Positions 22,419 to 33,618 of a stretch of DNA of 35,926 bases are shown one piece after another (position 1 is the stretch's first letter; every line of letters starts with the position of its first letter). The DNA is from an uncultured Collinsella sp. (GTDB taxonomy: Bacteria; Actinomycetota; Coriobacteriia; Coriobacteriales; Coriobacteriaceae), in contig USDH01000003.1 of assembly GCA_900553415.1 (NCBI GenBank), forward strand, positions 1-35,926. Direction: 5' to 3'. The notes under the pieces were generated by a model that did not search any database, had not been told where the DNA came from, and saw only the letters and a program-made list of their open reading frames with translations. The position numbers were made by a program, and so were the translations under genes.

Positions 22419-23201
22419 ATGGACATGATCTCGTTTCTCGCCTCCGAACCCTTCGATCGCAGCGGTGATACGCCGCTCTATGTCCAACTTAAACATCGAA
22501 TCGCCCTGCTTATCGCCAGCCAGGCGTTCGACACCAAGACGCCGCTGCCACGCGAGCTCGAAATCTGTGAGCGGCTGGAGTTATCGCGCGCGACCGTGCG
22601 CCGTTGCTTCCAAGATCTCGTCATCGAGGGGCGCGTGGTGCGCAAACGCGGGCAGGGCACGTTCATCAAGCCCCAAACCTCAGCGCCCGGCATCGACCTG
22701 GCCCTGAATTTCAGCGCGCGGATGCGCGAAGCGGGACGGGTTCCGAGCTCACAGATTCTCGCCTTTTCAAGCATACCGGCCGTCCGCGGCATCGCCTCCG
22801 GGCTCAAAGTGCCCGAAGGGACACCCGTCTGGGAGATTCGCCGCCTGCGTCTCGCCAACGACAAACCCATGGAGCTCAACTACGTCTATATCCCCGTGTC
22901 ACTTTGCCCCGAGCTCACACGCAAAGACGTGGATGGCTCGCTCTACGCCTACATCGCGGAAAAGACCGGCATCCTGCCCGCAAGCGTCGATGCCGTCTAC
23001 GAGACGGTCAACCTCGACAAGCATGAGGCGCGCCTTTTGGGACAGAACACCGGTAAGGCGGCGATGCGCATCGTGCGTTCGACTTACGACAAGACGGGAA
23101 CCCCGTTCGAGGTAGGCGTGCTCATCAGCTGCGACGGTCAGGCAAAGTTGCACGTGCACATCGCCGCCGACAAAACAACCTTCACCGCCACAGCCCAATA
23201 A
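22419..23201 (+). CDS. GntR-family regulator, HutC/UTRA type
   Basis: The protein has 260 residues from the ATG at 22419, chosen because GGAGG lies 6 bases upstream. Residues about 17-83 are the winged helix (PLYVQLKHRIALLI, TPLPRELEICERLELSRATVRRCFQDLVIEGRVVRKRGQGTFI). Residues about 100-255 are a UTRA ligand domain (WEIRRLRLANDKPMELNYVYIP and a final RSTYDKTGTPFEVG block). HutC-type regulators sense sugar phosphates or similar small molecules. Being divergent from the mannose PTS it is the obvious candidate to control it. A 13-base motif shared by its own upstream region, the PTS and the GH31 gene supports a small glycan-use regulon. Confidence 0.92.
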   Translation: MDMISFLASEPFDRSGDTPLYVQLKHRIALLIASQAFDTKTPLPRELEICERLELSRATVRRCFQDLVIEGRVVRKRGQGTFIKPQTSAPGIDLALNFSARMREAGRVPSSQILAFSSIPAVRGIASGLKVPEGTPVWEIRRLRLANDKPMELNYVYIPVSLCPELTRKDVDGSLYAYIAEKTGILPASVDAVYETVNLDKHEARLLGQNTGKAAMRIVRSTYDKTGTPFEVGVLISCDGQAKLHVHIAADKTTFTATAQ

Positions 23202-23210
23202 ATCCAAAAC

Positions 23211-23246
23211 GTGGGCCCTGCCGTTCGAACGAATGGCAGGGCCCAC
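23211..23246. terminator. Terminator of the GntR gene
   Basis: GTGGGCCCTGCC (23211-23222) and GGCAGGGCCCAC (23235-23246) form a perfect 12-bp stem with a 12-base loop. ACTCATTTTCT follows on the plus strand. It starts 9 bases after the GntR stop. Confidence 0.8.
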
Positions 23247-23290
23247 ACTCATTTTCTATTCAGCCCTAGTCATCGCACAAAGCCCCTTCG

Positions 23291-23418
23291 GCAGCACACG
23301 GTGCAACCGAGTCACCGTAGGCCGGGGCGGAGGGGGCTGAGTTTCTCACTGAGCGACTCTGCTTGCAGCCGGAGCGAAGGGGGAAACTCAGCCCCCCGCC
23401 CCGGCCGGCCAGCTCAAC

Positions 23419-23434
<16 letters not shown>
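23291..23434. repeat. Nested inverted repeat at the carB 3' end
   Basis: Outer arms GCAGCACACGGTG (23291-23303) and CACCGTGTGCTGC (23422-23434) match perfectly. The right one encodes the last codons of carB. Inner arms at 23320-23345 and 23383-23406 match over 24 bases with a 2-base insertion on the left. The central loop is about 37 bases. The element could fold into one long hairpin at the end of the carB message. It resembles a foldback or REP-type element inserted at the gene end. No T tract follows. Confidence 0.7.
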
Positions 23435-26733
<3,299 letters not shown>

Positions 26734-26734
26734 G

Positions 26735-28174
26735 TTAGTTCTCCTCGGTCGCAGCGTTCTCGGACTCGGCGAAATTCCAGCCGGCGAGGCGGTCCTTCGC
26801 GGTGTCGATGTCCAGGTAGTTCTCCTCGCCGTCCATGAGTCGCGTAAAGGCGGTAAAGAGATAGTGGGCATCGGTGGGGCCAGGCGAAGCCTCGGGGTGG
26901 TACTGGACCGAGAAACACGGGGCGTCGAGCAGCTGGATGCCCTCGGCGGTGCCGTCGTTGAGGTTCACATGTGTCAGGCGAATGCGACCAAAGCGCTCGT
27001 TCATCACGACCGGCGCGATGCCGCGACGCACCCAGGCGCGCAGGTCACCGTCGGCCGCATGCTCGGTTTCGCCGCCGGAAAGCTCCGGAATCAGTTTGCC
27101 CAGACTGGGGAACAGCAGGCCAAAGCCGTGGTTTTGCGCGGTGATCTCCACGCGACGGCTCACCAGATTCATAACCGGCTGGTTACCGCCACGGTGACCG
27201 AATTTAAGCTTTTCCATTTGGGCGCCGCAGGCCAGGCTGATCATCTGGTGACCGAGGCAAATGCCAAAGACCGGCACCTTGCCGATCAGCTGCTGTACCT
27301 GCTCATAGGTCTCCACCACGGCATCGGGGTCGCCGGGGCCGTTGGACAAAAAGACGCCATCGGGATTCATGTCGAGCACCTGCTGGGCGGGCGTATCCCA
27401 CGGCACGACGGTGAGATCGCAGCCGGCACGGACCAGGCCCTCCAGAATACCGCGCTTCACACCGCAGTCGTAGGCGACCACTTTGTGACGGGCAGGAGCG
27501 GCAGCCGCAAGCGCAAAGTCATGCGTGGCAGGCAGGTCGGCGGCCACAAACTCGTGAGGCGCGGGGCAACTTACGGTCTTGACCAGGTTCTCGCCTACCA
27601 GCGTGGGCGCAGCGGACAAGCGCTCGGCAAGCTCGTCGACGTCGAAGATCTCGGTCGAGATAATGCCCATCTTGGAACCATTGTCGCGCAGATGGCGCAC
27701 CAGAGCGCGGGTGTCGATACCCTCGATAGCGACGATGCCGTGAGCGCGCAGGTACTCCGGCACGCTGACGGCCGAGCGCCAGTTAGAAGGCGTGGCGCAC
27801 ATGTCGCGAACGATCATGCCGCGCATAGCCGGAGCGCTCGCAGGGCGCACGGCGTCGCCGGGGAAGGCCGACTGGACATCGGTCTCGTCGATACCGTAAT
27901 TGCCGATCTGCGGATAGGTCATGGTTACAATTTGGCCGGCATAACTCGGGTCGGTCATGACCTCAAAGTAGCCCTCAAGCGAGGTGTTGAAGCAGACTTC
28001 GCCGGTCGCGGTGCCCTCGGCGCCGCATGCACGTCCATAAAAAATGGTCCCATCCTCAAGATACAGGATACAGGGACCGCAGGTGCCCTTGCTGGTTTTG
28101 GCCAGCATACGCTGGCAAAGCTCGCTGGGCGCGAAGGTGCGGGCGGCAGCGCCCGCGGTATGGTTGTTCGCCAT
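26735..28174 (-). CDS. carA: Carbamoyl-phosphate synthase small (glutaminase) subunit
   Basis: The protein has 479 residues, about 100 more than most CarA. The extra length is in the first 35 or so residues, in an insert around 358-392 in the glutaminase domain, and in a C-terminal tail after about 445. It releases ammonia from glutamine for CarB. The catalytic triad is Cys306 in FGICLGHQ, His426 and Glu428 in YHPEASPGP. The N-terminal CarA domain shows YLEDGTIFYGRACGAEG and GEVCFNTSLEGYFEVMTDPSYAGQIV. The ATG at 28174 has AAGGAG 4 bases upstream. Confidence 0.96.
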   Translation of the reverse strand: MANNHTAGAAARTFAPSELCQRMLAKTSKGTCGPCILYLEDGTIFYGRACGAEGTATGEVCFNTSLEGYFEVMTDPSYAGQIVTMTYPQIGNYGIDETDVQSAFPGDAVRPASAPAMRGMIVRDMCATPSNWRSAVSVPEYLRAHGIVAIEGIDTRALVRHLRDNGSKMGIISTEIFDVDELAERLSAAPTLVGENLVKTVSCPAPHEFVAADLPATHDFALAAAAPARHKVVAYDCGVKRGILEGLVRAGCDLTVVPWDTPAQQVLDMNPDGVFLSNGPGDPDAVVETYEQVQQLIGKVPVFGICLGHQMISLACGAQMEKLKFGHRGGNQPVMNLVSRRVEITAQNHGFGLLFPSLGKLIPELSGGETEHAADGDLRAWVRRGIAPVVMNERFGRIRLTHVNLNDGTAEGIQLLDAPCFSVQYHPEASPGPTDAHYLFTAFTRLMDGEENYLDIDTAKDRLAGWNFAESENAATEEN

Positions 28175-28334
28175 AATTCTCCTTCCCGGTCTCACAGGAC
28201 CGGCTTAAAGGTGTGTAGTTAGGCCTCGCGGTATTGTAACCGCAAGCATGCCTCATGGCGTTAATTTCATCGAAATGTTTACGAAATGATAATTATGACT
28301 TTCTATGCATAATGATTATTTAATCCCCGTCCCA
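28175..28334 (-). promoter_or_regulatory. carAB upstream region
   Basis: About 160 bases, AT-rich toward the distal end. TACAAT (28239-28234, minus strand) is a possible -10 box about 60 bases before carA. The -35 is unclear. No PyrR-type leader or attenuator hairpin is visible in the short leader. Confidence 0.4.
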
Positions 28335-28376
28335 GAAAAATTATCCCGCGTGGGCTTGTGGCTCACGCGGGATAAT
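28335..28376 (-). terminator. Rho-independent terminator after the 28383 gene
   Basis: ATTATCCCGCGTG (28340-28352) and CACGCGGGATAAT (28364-28376) form a perfect 13-bp stem with an 11-base loop. On the minus strand a T5 run follows. It ends the ABC exporter transcript before the carA promoter. Confidence 0.92.
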
Positions 28377-28382
28377 GGCCTC

Positions 28383-29348
28383 TTACTTTTGCTTGTCCTG
28401 TTCCAGCAGATCGGACGGTGAGCGATCGGGCTTGCCGCCGCGGAAAATCTCGCGGCCATGCAGACGATGCTCCAGGTCACGTTCGGCCTTTTCCTCGTCA
28501 ATCTTGGTCTGGCTCACCACCGGGTCCTCGATCAGCGACGAAACCGAGTTCGCCTGTTTTTGAATGCGCTCGGCAATGGTGTCGTCCATGCTTACGATGC
28601 GCATCTTCCAGTCGATACTCGTGGCGTTGGATGAGCTCTTGGTCCACACAAACGTCAAAATGGCGCTCTGATGACCCCGCGCGGGGAACATGCCAAAAAA
28701 GGAATCGTGCTGAATGTTGCTATCCTCGTCGATATAGGCGTGAACGTTATACACCACGCGGTCAATCTTGTCGTTGAGCAGGGCGTTGGTCGCAAGCGCC
28801 GCGGCCTGGATCTGCCCGTTGGACAGCAGCTCGAGCTCATTGGCAGACGACGTGTCCAACACCGTCACCTCAACCGTGCCCGTGCGCTCATCGGCCTCGT
28901 CGACAGAAAAATCAAGCGGGAACTGCGTAAAGCCGTTGCCCCATTCGAGTCCACCCTTGAGCGCGGTCGAGACGGTATCCACCGAAACGCTCTCGGACAG
29001 GTTGGCGGTATTCAGACGGCGCATCACGCCGTAGCCGATCTGCATGCCCACGATCAGCACCAGAATACCGATGACCACGGCCATCGCGGTCTTCGTAATG
29101 GTATGGCTCACCTGCGAGCCCGAAGGATCGTCCTCGGACAGCGGGTCGATATGTTTTGCCTGGCTCGCGCGGTCCTCGCTGCGCAGCTGCGCTAGCGCCG
29201 CTTTGTCACCGCGCTTGGCCGCAGCCTCCTTCTCACGCATGCGCTCGGTTCGCTTTTTGGCAAGCGTGGGATCCAAGACACCGGATGCATCGATTTCGGA
29301 GAATAACTCCGTCACTTCTTCCGGAGTCAAAGGGTTCTTGTCAGCCAT
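28383..29348 (-). CDS. Single-pass membrane protein of unknown function
   Basis: The protein has 321 residues. Residues 1-80 are charged, with an Ala/Lys/Arg/Glu-rich coil (AKKRTERMREKEAAAKRGDKAALAQLRSEDR), and probably cytoplasmic. Residues 87-108 are one membrane segment. The remaining 210 residues should be outside and look folded (mixed strands and helices), ending in a charged segment rich in Asp, Glu, Arg and Lys. I do not recognise a named domain. It starts 19 bases after the ABC exporter stop on the same strand, so the two are likely co-transcribed. Confidence 0.78.
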   Translation of the reverse strand: MADKNPLTPEEVTELFSEIDASGVLDPTLAKKRTERMREKEAAAKRGDKAALAQLRSEDRASQAKHIDPLSEDDPSGSQVSHTITKTAMAVVIGILVLIVGMQIGYGVMRRLNTANLSESVSVDTVSTALKGGLEWGNGFTQFPLDFSVDEADERTGTVEVTVLDTSSANELELLSNGQIQAAALATNALLNDKIDRVVYNVHAYIDEDSNIQHDSFFGMFPARGHQSAILTFVWTKSSSNATSIDWKMRIVSMDDTIAERIQKQANSVSSLIEDPVVSQTKIDEEKAERDLEHRLHGREIFRGGKPDRSPSDLLEQDKQK

Positions 29349-29367
29349 AAACTTCCTGTCATATCAA

Positions 29368-31140
29368 TCAGTCGAGCTCGTGCGCACGCGCACCTTCGAA
29401 CTGCATTCGATAGTAACGGGCATAGGTGCCGCCACGGGCGAGAAGCTCCTCGTGCGTGCCACGCTCCACAACGCGACCATGCTCAACGGTCGCAATCTCA
29501 TCGGCATGCTTAATGGTCGAAAGACGATGGGCGATGATAATCGTGGTGCGGCCGCGTGCCAGCTCTTCGAGCGACTCCTGGACCGCCTCCTCGCTCTCGT
29601 TATCCAAAGCACTCGTCGCCTCGTCCAAAATCAGGATCTTGGGGTTCTTGAGAAACACGCGCGCGATGGCGACGCGCTGCTTCTGTCCGCCCGAAAGACG
29701 GCTGCCGCGCTCGCCCACGACCGTGTCATAGCCCTGTGGAAGCGACTCGATAAAGGCGTCGATGTTGGCGCGACGGGCGGCCTCGGCGATCTCTTCCGCC
29801 GTAGCGCCCGGCTTGCCGTAGGCGATGTTCTCGCCAATCGTACCGTCAAACAGATAGACATCCTGCTGCACCAAGCCGATGGCACGACGCAGGCTCTGCT
29901 GCGTCACATCGCGCACATCCTGGCCGTCGATGCTAATGGAGCCGGCAGCCACGTCATAAAAGCGCGGCAGCAGCGAACAGGTCGTGGACTTGCCGCCGCC
30001 CGAAGGGCCAACCAAAGCGATGGTCTGCCCGGGCTTGATGGACAGGTCCATATGGTCGATAACGGGACGCTCGTCGGCATCGCCCTCGCCCAGCTCGACA
30101 TCCTCGTAGTTAAAGCACACGTCGTGATACTCCACGGCGCCGGCAGTCACCTGCAGATCCGTGGCGCCCGGCTTGTCCTGGATATCCGGCGCGGTCGAGA
30201 GCACCTCGTCCATACGCTTAAAGCCGGCAATAGCCTTCTGATACGTTTCGGCCGAATTGACGAGTGTCTCGAGCGGCGTGCAGAACAGCGAAATATAGAG
30301 TGCAAAGGTCGCCATATCGACCGCCTGCAGCTGTCCCTGGGCGACCAGCCAGCCGCCCAGCAGTACCACGATCACATAGAGCACACCCGAGAGCAGGCCA
30401 TACGTCGCGGTATAGACGCCCATGGCGTGATACATGTTCTCCTTGGACAAAAGGTAGCGGTCGTTAGAGGCACGGAACTTGGCACGCTCGGTCTCCTCGT
30501 TGGCAAAGCTCTTGACCACGCGCATACCCGCCAGAGAATCCTGCAGCTGTGCATTAATGCCGCTGATCTTCTTGCGGTTGTCGCTAAAGACCTCGCGCAT
30601 GCGCATGTTCTGCCAAAACATGACGACCGCAAACGCCGCCGTCACCACGGCCATGGCAAGCGCCAGCACCGGAGCGATGGTAAAGAGGATCACAAACGAG
30701 CCGATAATCTCGATACCGCAGATGATGATCCACTCGGGTACGTGATGCGCCGCCTCGCAGATATCGAACAGGTCGTTGACCACGCGGCTCATCATGTCGC
30801 CCGAGCTGTTGCGGTCAAAGTACGCAAAGCTAAAGCGCTCATACTGGTCAAACAGGTCCTCGCGCATTTTGGACTCCATACGCGCGCCCATCACGTGACC
30901 CCAATAGCTCACAAAGTAGCGGCAGGCGCAGCGGACGGCATACATCAGCACCAAGCCCACCGCGATCATGCCGAGCGCCTGCATAATGACAGCCTGACCC
31001 TGAGTAAAGAGCCCACCGGTCAAATTGCGCAGGATAATGGGGAACGCCAGGTCAATGGCGGCAAGCACCAGAGCACAAACAGTATCGGCAATAAAAAGCC
31101 CCATCTGGGGCTCGTAATACGAAAGAAACCTCTTCAGCAT
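29368..31140 (-). CDS. ABC exporter, fused permease and ATPase half-transporter
   Basis: The protein has 590 residues. Residues about 1-320 are the type I exporter membrane domain, with six helices and the family's NDLFDICEAAHHVPEW coupling segment. Residues about 333-580 are the ATPase: Walker A GPSGGGKST (378-386), Q-loop Gln426, signature LSGGQ (482-486), Walker B ILILDE (502-507) and switch His538. It would work as a homodimer or with another half. The substrate is unknown. Family members carry lipids, drugs or peptides. The neighbours do not reveal the cargo. Confidence 0.93.
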   Translation of the reverse strand: MLKRFLSYYEPQMGLFIADTVCALVLAAIDLAFPIILRNLTGGLFTQGQAVIMQALGMIAVGLVLMYAVRCACRYFVSYWGHVMGARMESKMREDLFDQYERFSFAYFDRNSSGDMMSRVVNDLFDICEAAHHVPEWIIICGIEIIGSFVILFTIAPVLALAMAVVTAAFAVVMFWQNMRMREVFSDNRKKISGINAQLQDSLAGMRVVKSFANEETERAKFRASNDRYLLSKENMYHAMGVYTATYGLLSGVLYVIVVLLGGWLVAQGQLQAVDMATFALYISLFCTPLETLVNSAETYQKAIAGFKRMDEVLSTAPDIQDKPGATDLQVTAGAVEYHDVCFNYEDVELGEGDADERPVIDHMDLSIKPGQTIALVGPSGGGKSTTCSLLPRFYDVAAGSISIDGQDVRDVTQQSLRRAIGLVQQDVYLFDGTIGENIAYGKPGATAEEIAEAARRANIDAFIESLPQGYDTVVGERGSRLSGGQKQRVAIARVFLKNPKILILDEATSALDNESEEAVQESLEELARGRTTIIIAHRLSTIKHADEIATVEHGRVVERGTHEELLARGGTYARYYRMQFEGARAHELD

Positions 31141-31171
31141 GTGATCCTCAAAGAAATATCAGCAACGTAAG

Positions 31172-31210
31172 GCCCTGGGACAAAGCAATCAGTAGTACTT
31201 GTCCCAGGGC
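31172..31210. repeat. Palindromic element with TGGGACA arms, between Nudix and ABC genes
   Basis: GCCCTGGGACAA (31172-31183) and TTGTCCCAGGGC (31199-31210) form a perfect 12-bp stem with a 15-base loop. On the minus strand CCTTACGTTG follows, not a T tract, so it is a weak terminator at best. The GGGAC core is shared with 2392-2445. Confidence 0.6.
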
Positions 31211-31222
31211 TATCCCCACTCG

Positions 31223-31918
31223 TTAAAGCTCCGTGCCCCCAAGGCGGTGCGCGATGCTATCGCAGGCCAAGGCGCCCACGACGGTCTTGGCGTCTTCGAT
31301 CTTGCCGTCGAGTACGGCGTCGATCAGCTCGTGCAGCGGCACCAGGTCCACGTTGACAAACTCGTCATCATCGGGGTTGGGCGCATCAAACTCGAGCTTG
31401 GTAGCCAAGTAGATGTGGATGATCTCATCGCAAAAACCGCAGGACGTGACAATCGACGTCAAAAAGCGAATACGACCAGCCCTAAAGCCCGTCTCCTCAT
31501 GCAGTTCGCGCTTGGCGCAATCGAGCGGGTCCTCGCCCGGGTCGAGCTTGCCGGCAGGAATCTCGACCGTCACGCGGTCGATGGCGGTGCGGTACTGACG
31601 CACCAGTACGATCTTGCCGCTCTCGGTCAGTGCCACAACGGCCGCCGCACCCGGATGGCGAACGATATCGCGGGCGCTACGGTGACCGTTGGGCAGCTCA
31701 ACCTCAAGACGGTGGACGTCGAGAATCTTGCCCTTCCAGGCGCACTCCTCCGAAAGAATCTTCTCGTGCAGCTCGGCATCGTGCGGGTCGTCGTCGCCCA
31801 GCACCAGTGCCGGCTCGTCAGCGACCTCGCCACCAGGCTCGCCCTCGGCGTGCCCATACATGCGGCTGTCCTCTTCGACGATCTGCGCGTCCACGAGCTC
31901 TTCGTTCTTCTCGTCCAT
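31223..31918 (-). CDS. Nudix hydrolase, ADP-ribose pyrophosphatase type
   Basis: The protein has 231 residues from the ATG at 31918, with a GAGAGG site upstream. The ATG nine bases earlier sits directly on that site and is less likely. The Nudix box is complete: Gly123, Glu129, Arg137-Glu138, Glu141-Glu142 and Gly144 in GKLDPGEDPLDCAKRELHEETGF. IVLVRQYRTAIDRVTVEIPAGKLDPGE and the SCGFCDEIIHIYLA segment are typical of ADP-ribose pyrophosphatases. These cleave ADP-ribose to AMP and ribose phosphate. Residues 1-55 are an acidic extension not usual for the family. It follows the PurD-containing reading frame closely. Confidence 0.87.
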   Translation of the reverse strand: MDEKNEELVDAQIVEEDSRMYGHAEGEPGGEVADEPALVLGDDDPHDAELHEKILSEECAWKGKILDVHRLEVELPNGHRSARDIVRHPGAAAVVALTESGKIVLVRQYRTAIDRVTVEIPAGKLDPGEDPLDCAKRELHEETGFRAGRIRFLTSIVTSCGFCDEIIHIYLATKLEFDAPNPDDDEFVNVDLVPLHELIDAVLDGKIEDAKTVVGALACDSIAHRLGGTEL

Positions 31919-31939
31919 CCGTCTCATTCCTCTCGGATT

Positions 31940-32450
31940 TTAGGCATCCCAGGCGTCGCGGCCGCGCAGCGCGCGCAGGCCGATGTCGTGACGCAGGGTC
32001 TTACCCTCAAAATCAATCTTCTCGCAGGCCTCGTAGGCAAGGTTGCGAGCGTTCTCGAACGTGTCGCCCAGAGCGGTCACGGCAAGCACGCGACCACCAT
32101 TGGTCAAGAGCTGGCCGTTCACCGCAGCAGTGCCCGCGTGGTACACGGTCACGTTCTCCATGGCCTCGGCATCGGCGATACCGGTGATGACCTTGCCCTT
32201 CTCGTAGCTGCCGGGATAGCCCGCGCTCGTCAGGACAACGGCCACGGCCCACTCGTCGCGCCAGTCGAGTTCAATCTGATCGAGCTCGCAGTTGGCACAA
32301 GCCAGCATGACCTCGACCAGGTCATTCTTAAGGCGCGGCAGCACGACCTGCGTCTCGGGGTCGCCAAAGCGGGCATTGAACTCCAGCACCTTGGGGCCGG
32401 CGGGCGTGAGCATAAAGCCGCCGTACAGGCAGCCGCGGTAGTCGATGGCC
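31940..32450 (-). pseudogene. purD: C-terminal remnant of phosphoribosylamine-glycine ligase (PurD)
   Basis: About 168 residues match the end of PurD: FNARFGDPETQVVLPRLKNDLVEVMLA from the last part of the ATP-grasp domain, and WAVAVVLTSAGYPGSYEKGKVITG through GGRVLAVTALGDTFENARNLAYEACEKI from the C-terminal domain. PurD makes GAR from phosphoribosylamine and glycine. The N-terminal domain and most of the ATP-grasp fold are missing, so this piece cannot be active. The other purine genes in the window are intact, which makes loss of purD surprising. Confidence 0.75.
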
Positions 32451-33019
32451 TCGGCAGCAAGCTCGGCCTGCAGCTGTGAATCCAGGGAGTTCACGACATT
32501 CTGGGCCTCAGCCTGCTGGGCATTGAGCTCGTCGACTTTCTTCTGCGTCGCGGCGACGTTCTTCTCCTGCTCGGCCTGCTTATCGGTGAGCTGCTGCTTA
32601 AGGTCCTTGACCTCTTGGATGGTCTGGGCCTGCTTGTCGGACACCTTGCCGTAGTAGAAGAGACGGTTGAGCATGTCGCCCAGGTCATCGACACCCGTCA
32701 GGACCTGGAGCAAACTCAGGCCGCCTGTCTTGTACTCACCGGCAACGTAGCTCGAAAGCTTTGCCTGGCCTTCGGCGATCTCTTGCTGCTTTTGCGTAAT
32801 CTCGCCTGCAGTCTGATCAAGCTCCTGCGTCTGTGCGGAGAGTTCATCGTGAATTTGCTGGGTTTGCGTGCCGATCTGCTCGAGTTTAGTACGAGCAGCG
32901 GCAAGGTCGGATGCGGTATCGGCGTAGGCCGGAGCCACGAGGCCCAGGCCCAAAACACAAGCGAGGGTTGCCGTAGCAGCGCAGCGTGCCATGTTTCTGT
33001 GCGTGTTTGCTGTGCGCAT
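31940..33019 (-). CDS. Chimeric reading frame: secreted coiled-coil wall-hydrolase N-terminus joined to PurD C-terminus
   Basis: The frame has 359 residues with AAGGAAG 4 bases before the ATG. Residues 1-33 are a signal peptide ending in APAYA. Residues about 34-190 are a Gln/Ala/Lys-rich coiled coil with SLLQVLTGVDDLGDMLNRLFYYGKVSDKQ, the pattern of the N-terminal half of CwlO/PcsB/NlpC-P60-type secreted hydrolases. From residue about 191 the sequence becomes IDYRGCLYGGFMLTPAGPKVLEFNARFGDPETQ and runs to the end as PurD. The hydrolase catalytic domain and the first two thirds of PurD are absent. A secreted purine enzyme fragment makes no sense, so I read this as a deletion or an assembly join near 32450. 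Confidence 0.8.
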   Translation of the reverse strand: MRTANTHRNMARCAATATLACVLGLGLVAPAYADTASDLAAARTKLEQIGTQTQQIHDELSAQTQELDQTAGEITQKQQEIAEGQAKLSSYVAGEYKTGGLSLLQVLTGVDDLGDMLNRLFYYGKVSDKQAQTIQEVKDLKQQLTDKQAEQEKNVAATQKKVDELNAQQAEAQNVVNSLDSQLQAELAAEAIDYRGCLYGGFMLTPAGPKVLEFNARFGDPETQVVLPRLKNDLVEVMLACANCELDQIELDWRDEWAVAVVLTSAGYPGSYEKGKVITGIADAEAMENVTVYHAGTAAVNGQLLTNGGRVLAVTALGDTFENARNLAYEACEKIDFEGKTLRHDIGLRALRGRDAWDA

Positions 33020-33051
33020 GTAGCTTCCTTTCCAGTAACTAAGGGTAACGG

Positions 33052-33582
33052 CTAGTCCACCGTCACCAGGCTAAAGAGCTCAACATCGTCGTCAGTCGGC
33101 GTGAGCTTCTTGCGCGGGTTGAGAAACGCAAGCTCAAGGATACAACCGTAGCCCACAAGCTTTGCGCCCATATCACGCACCAGTTTACCTGTTGCCTCGA
33201 CGGTTCCGCCCGTCGCGACCAAGTCGTCCAGAATCAACACGGTATCTTTAGAGCTGATGGCATCGGCGTGAATCTCGATAGAATCCGTTCCATACTCGAG
33301 CTCGTAGCTCTCGCTTATCGTCTTGCGCGGCAGTTTGCCGGGCTTACGTGCGGGTACAAAGCCGGCACCTAGGGCGACGGCCACGGGCACACCGACCATA
33401 AAGCCGCGGGCCTCGGGTCCTACGACCTTGGTAATGCCCATATCGGCAAAATGCTCGGCAAGGGCATCCACCATGGCCCTCAGGGCCTCGGGATTGCCAA
33501 AGAGCGGTGTGATGTCCTTAAAGACGACTCCGGGCTCGGGATAGTCGGGGATATCGACGATATGAGATTCGAAGTCGTACAT
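33052..33582 (-). CDS. apt: Adenine phosphoribosyltransferase
   Basis: The protein has 176 residues from the ATG at 33582, which has AAAGG 8 bases upstream. The ATG at 33597 has no site. It makes AMP from adenine and PRPP, a salvage step. IPDYPEPGVVFKDITPLF, VVGPEARGFMVGVPVA, ARKPGKLPRKTISESYELEYG and the PRPP loop TVLILDDLVATGG (114-126) are all diagnostic. It lies 32 bases before the chimeric reading frame on the same strand. Confidence 0.96.
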   Translation of the reverse strand: MYDFESHIVDIPDYPEPGVVFKDITPLFGNPEALRAMVDALAEHFADMGITKVVGPEARGFMVGVPVAVALGAGFVPARKPGKLPRKTISESYELEYGTDSIEIHADAISSKDTVLILDDLVATGGTVEATGKLVRDMGAKLVGYGCILELAFLNPRKKLTPTDDDVELFSLVTVD

Positions 33583-33618
33583 GGTGTGACCTTTCATGGA
33601 TTGCCGGGTGGACGGCGA

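Noticed and set aside
29044..31170. 708-residue plus-strand open frame opposite the ABC exporter
   Set aside because: The exporter has all ATPase motifs on the minus strand. The opposite frame is a GC-driven artefact.
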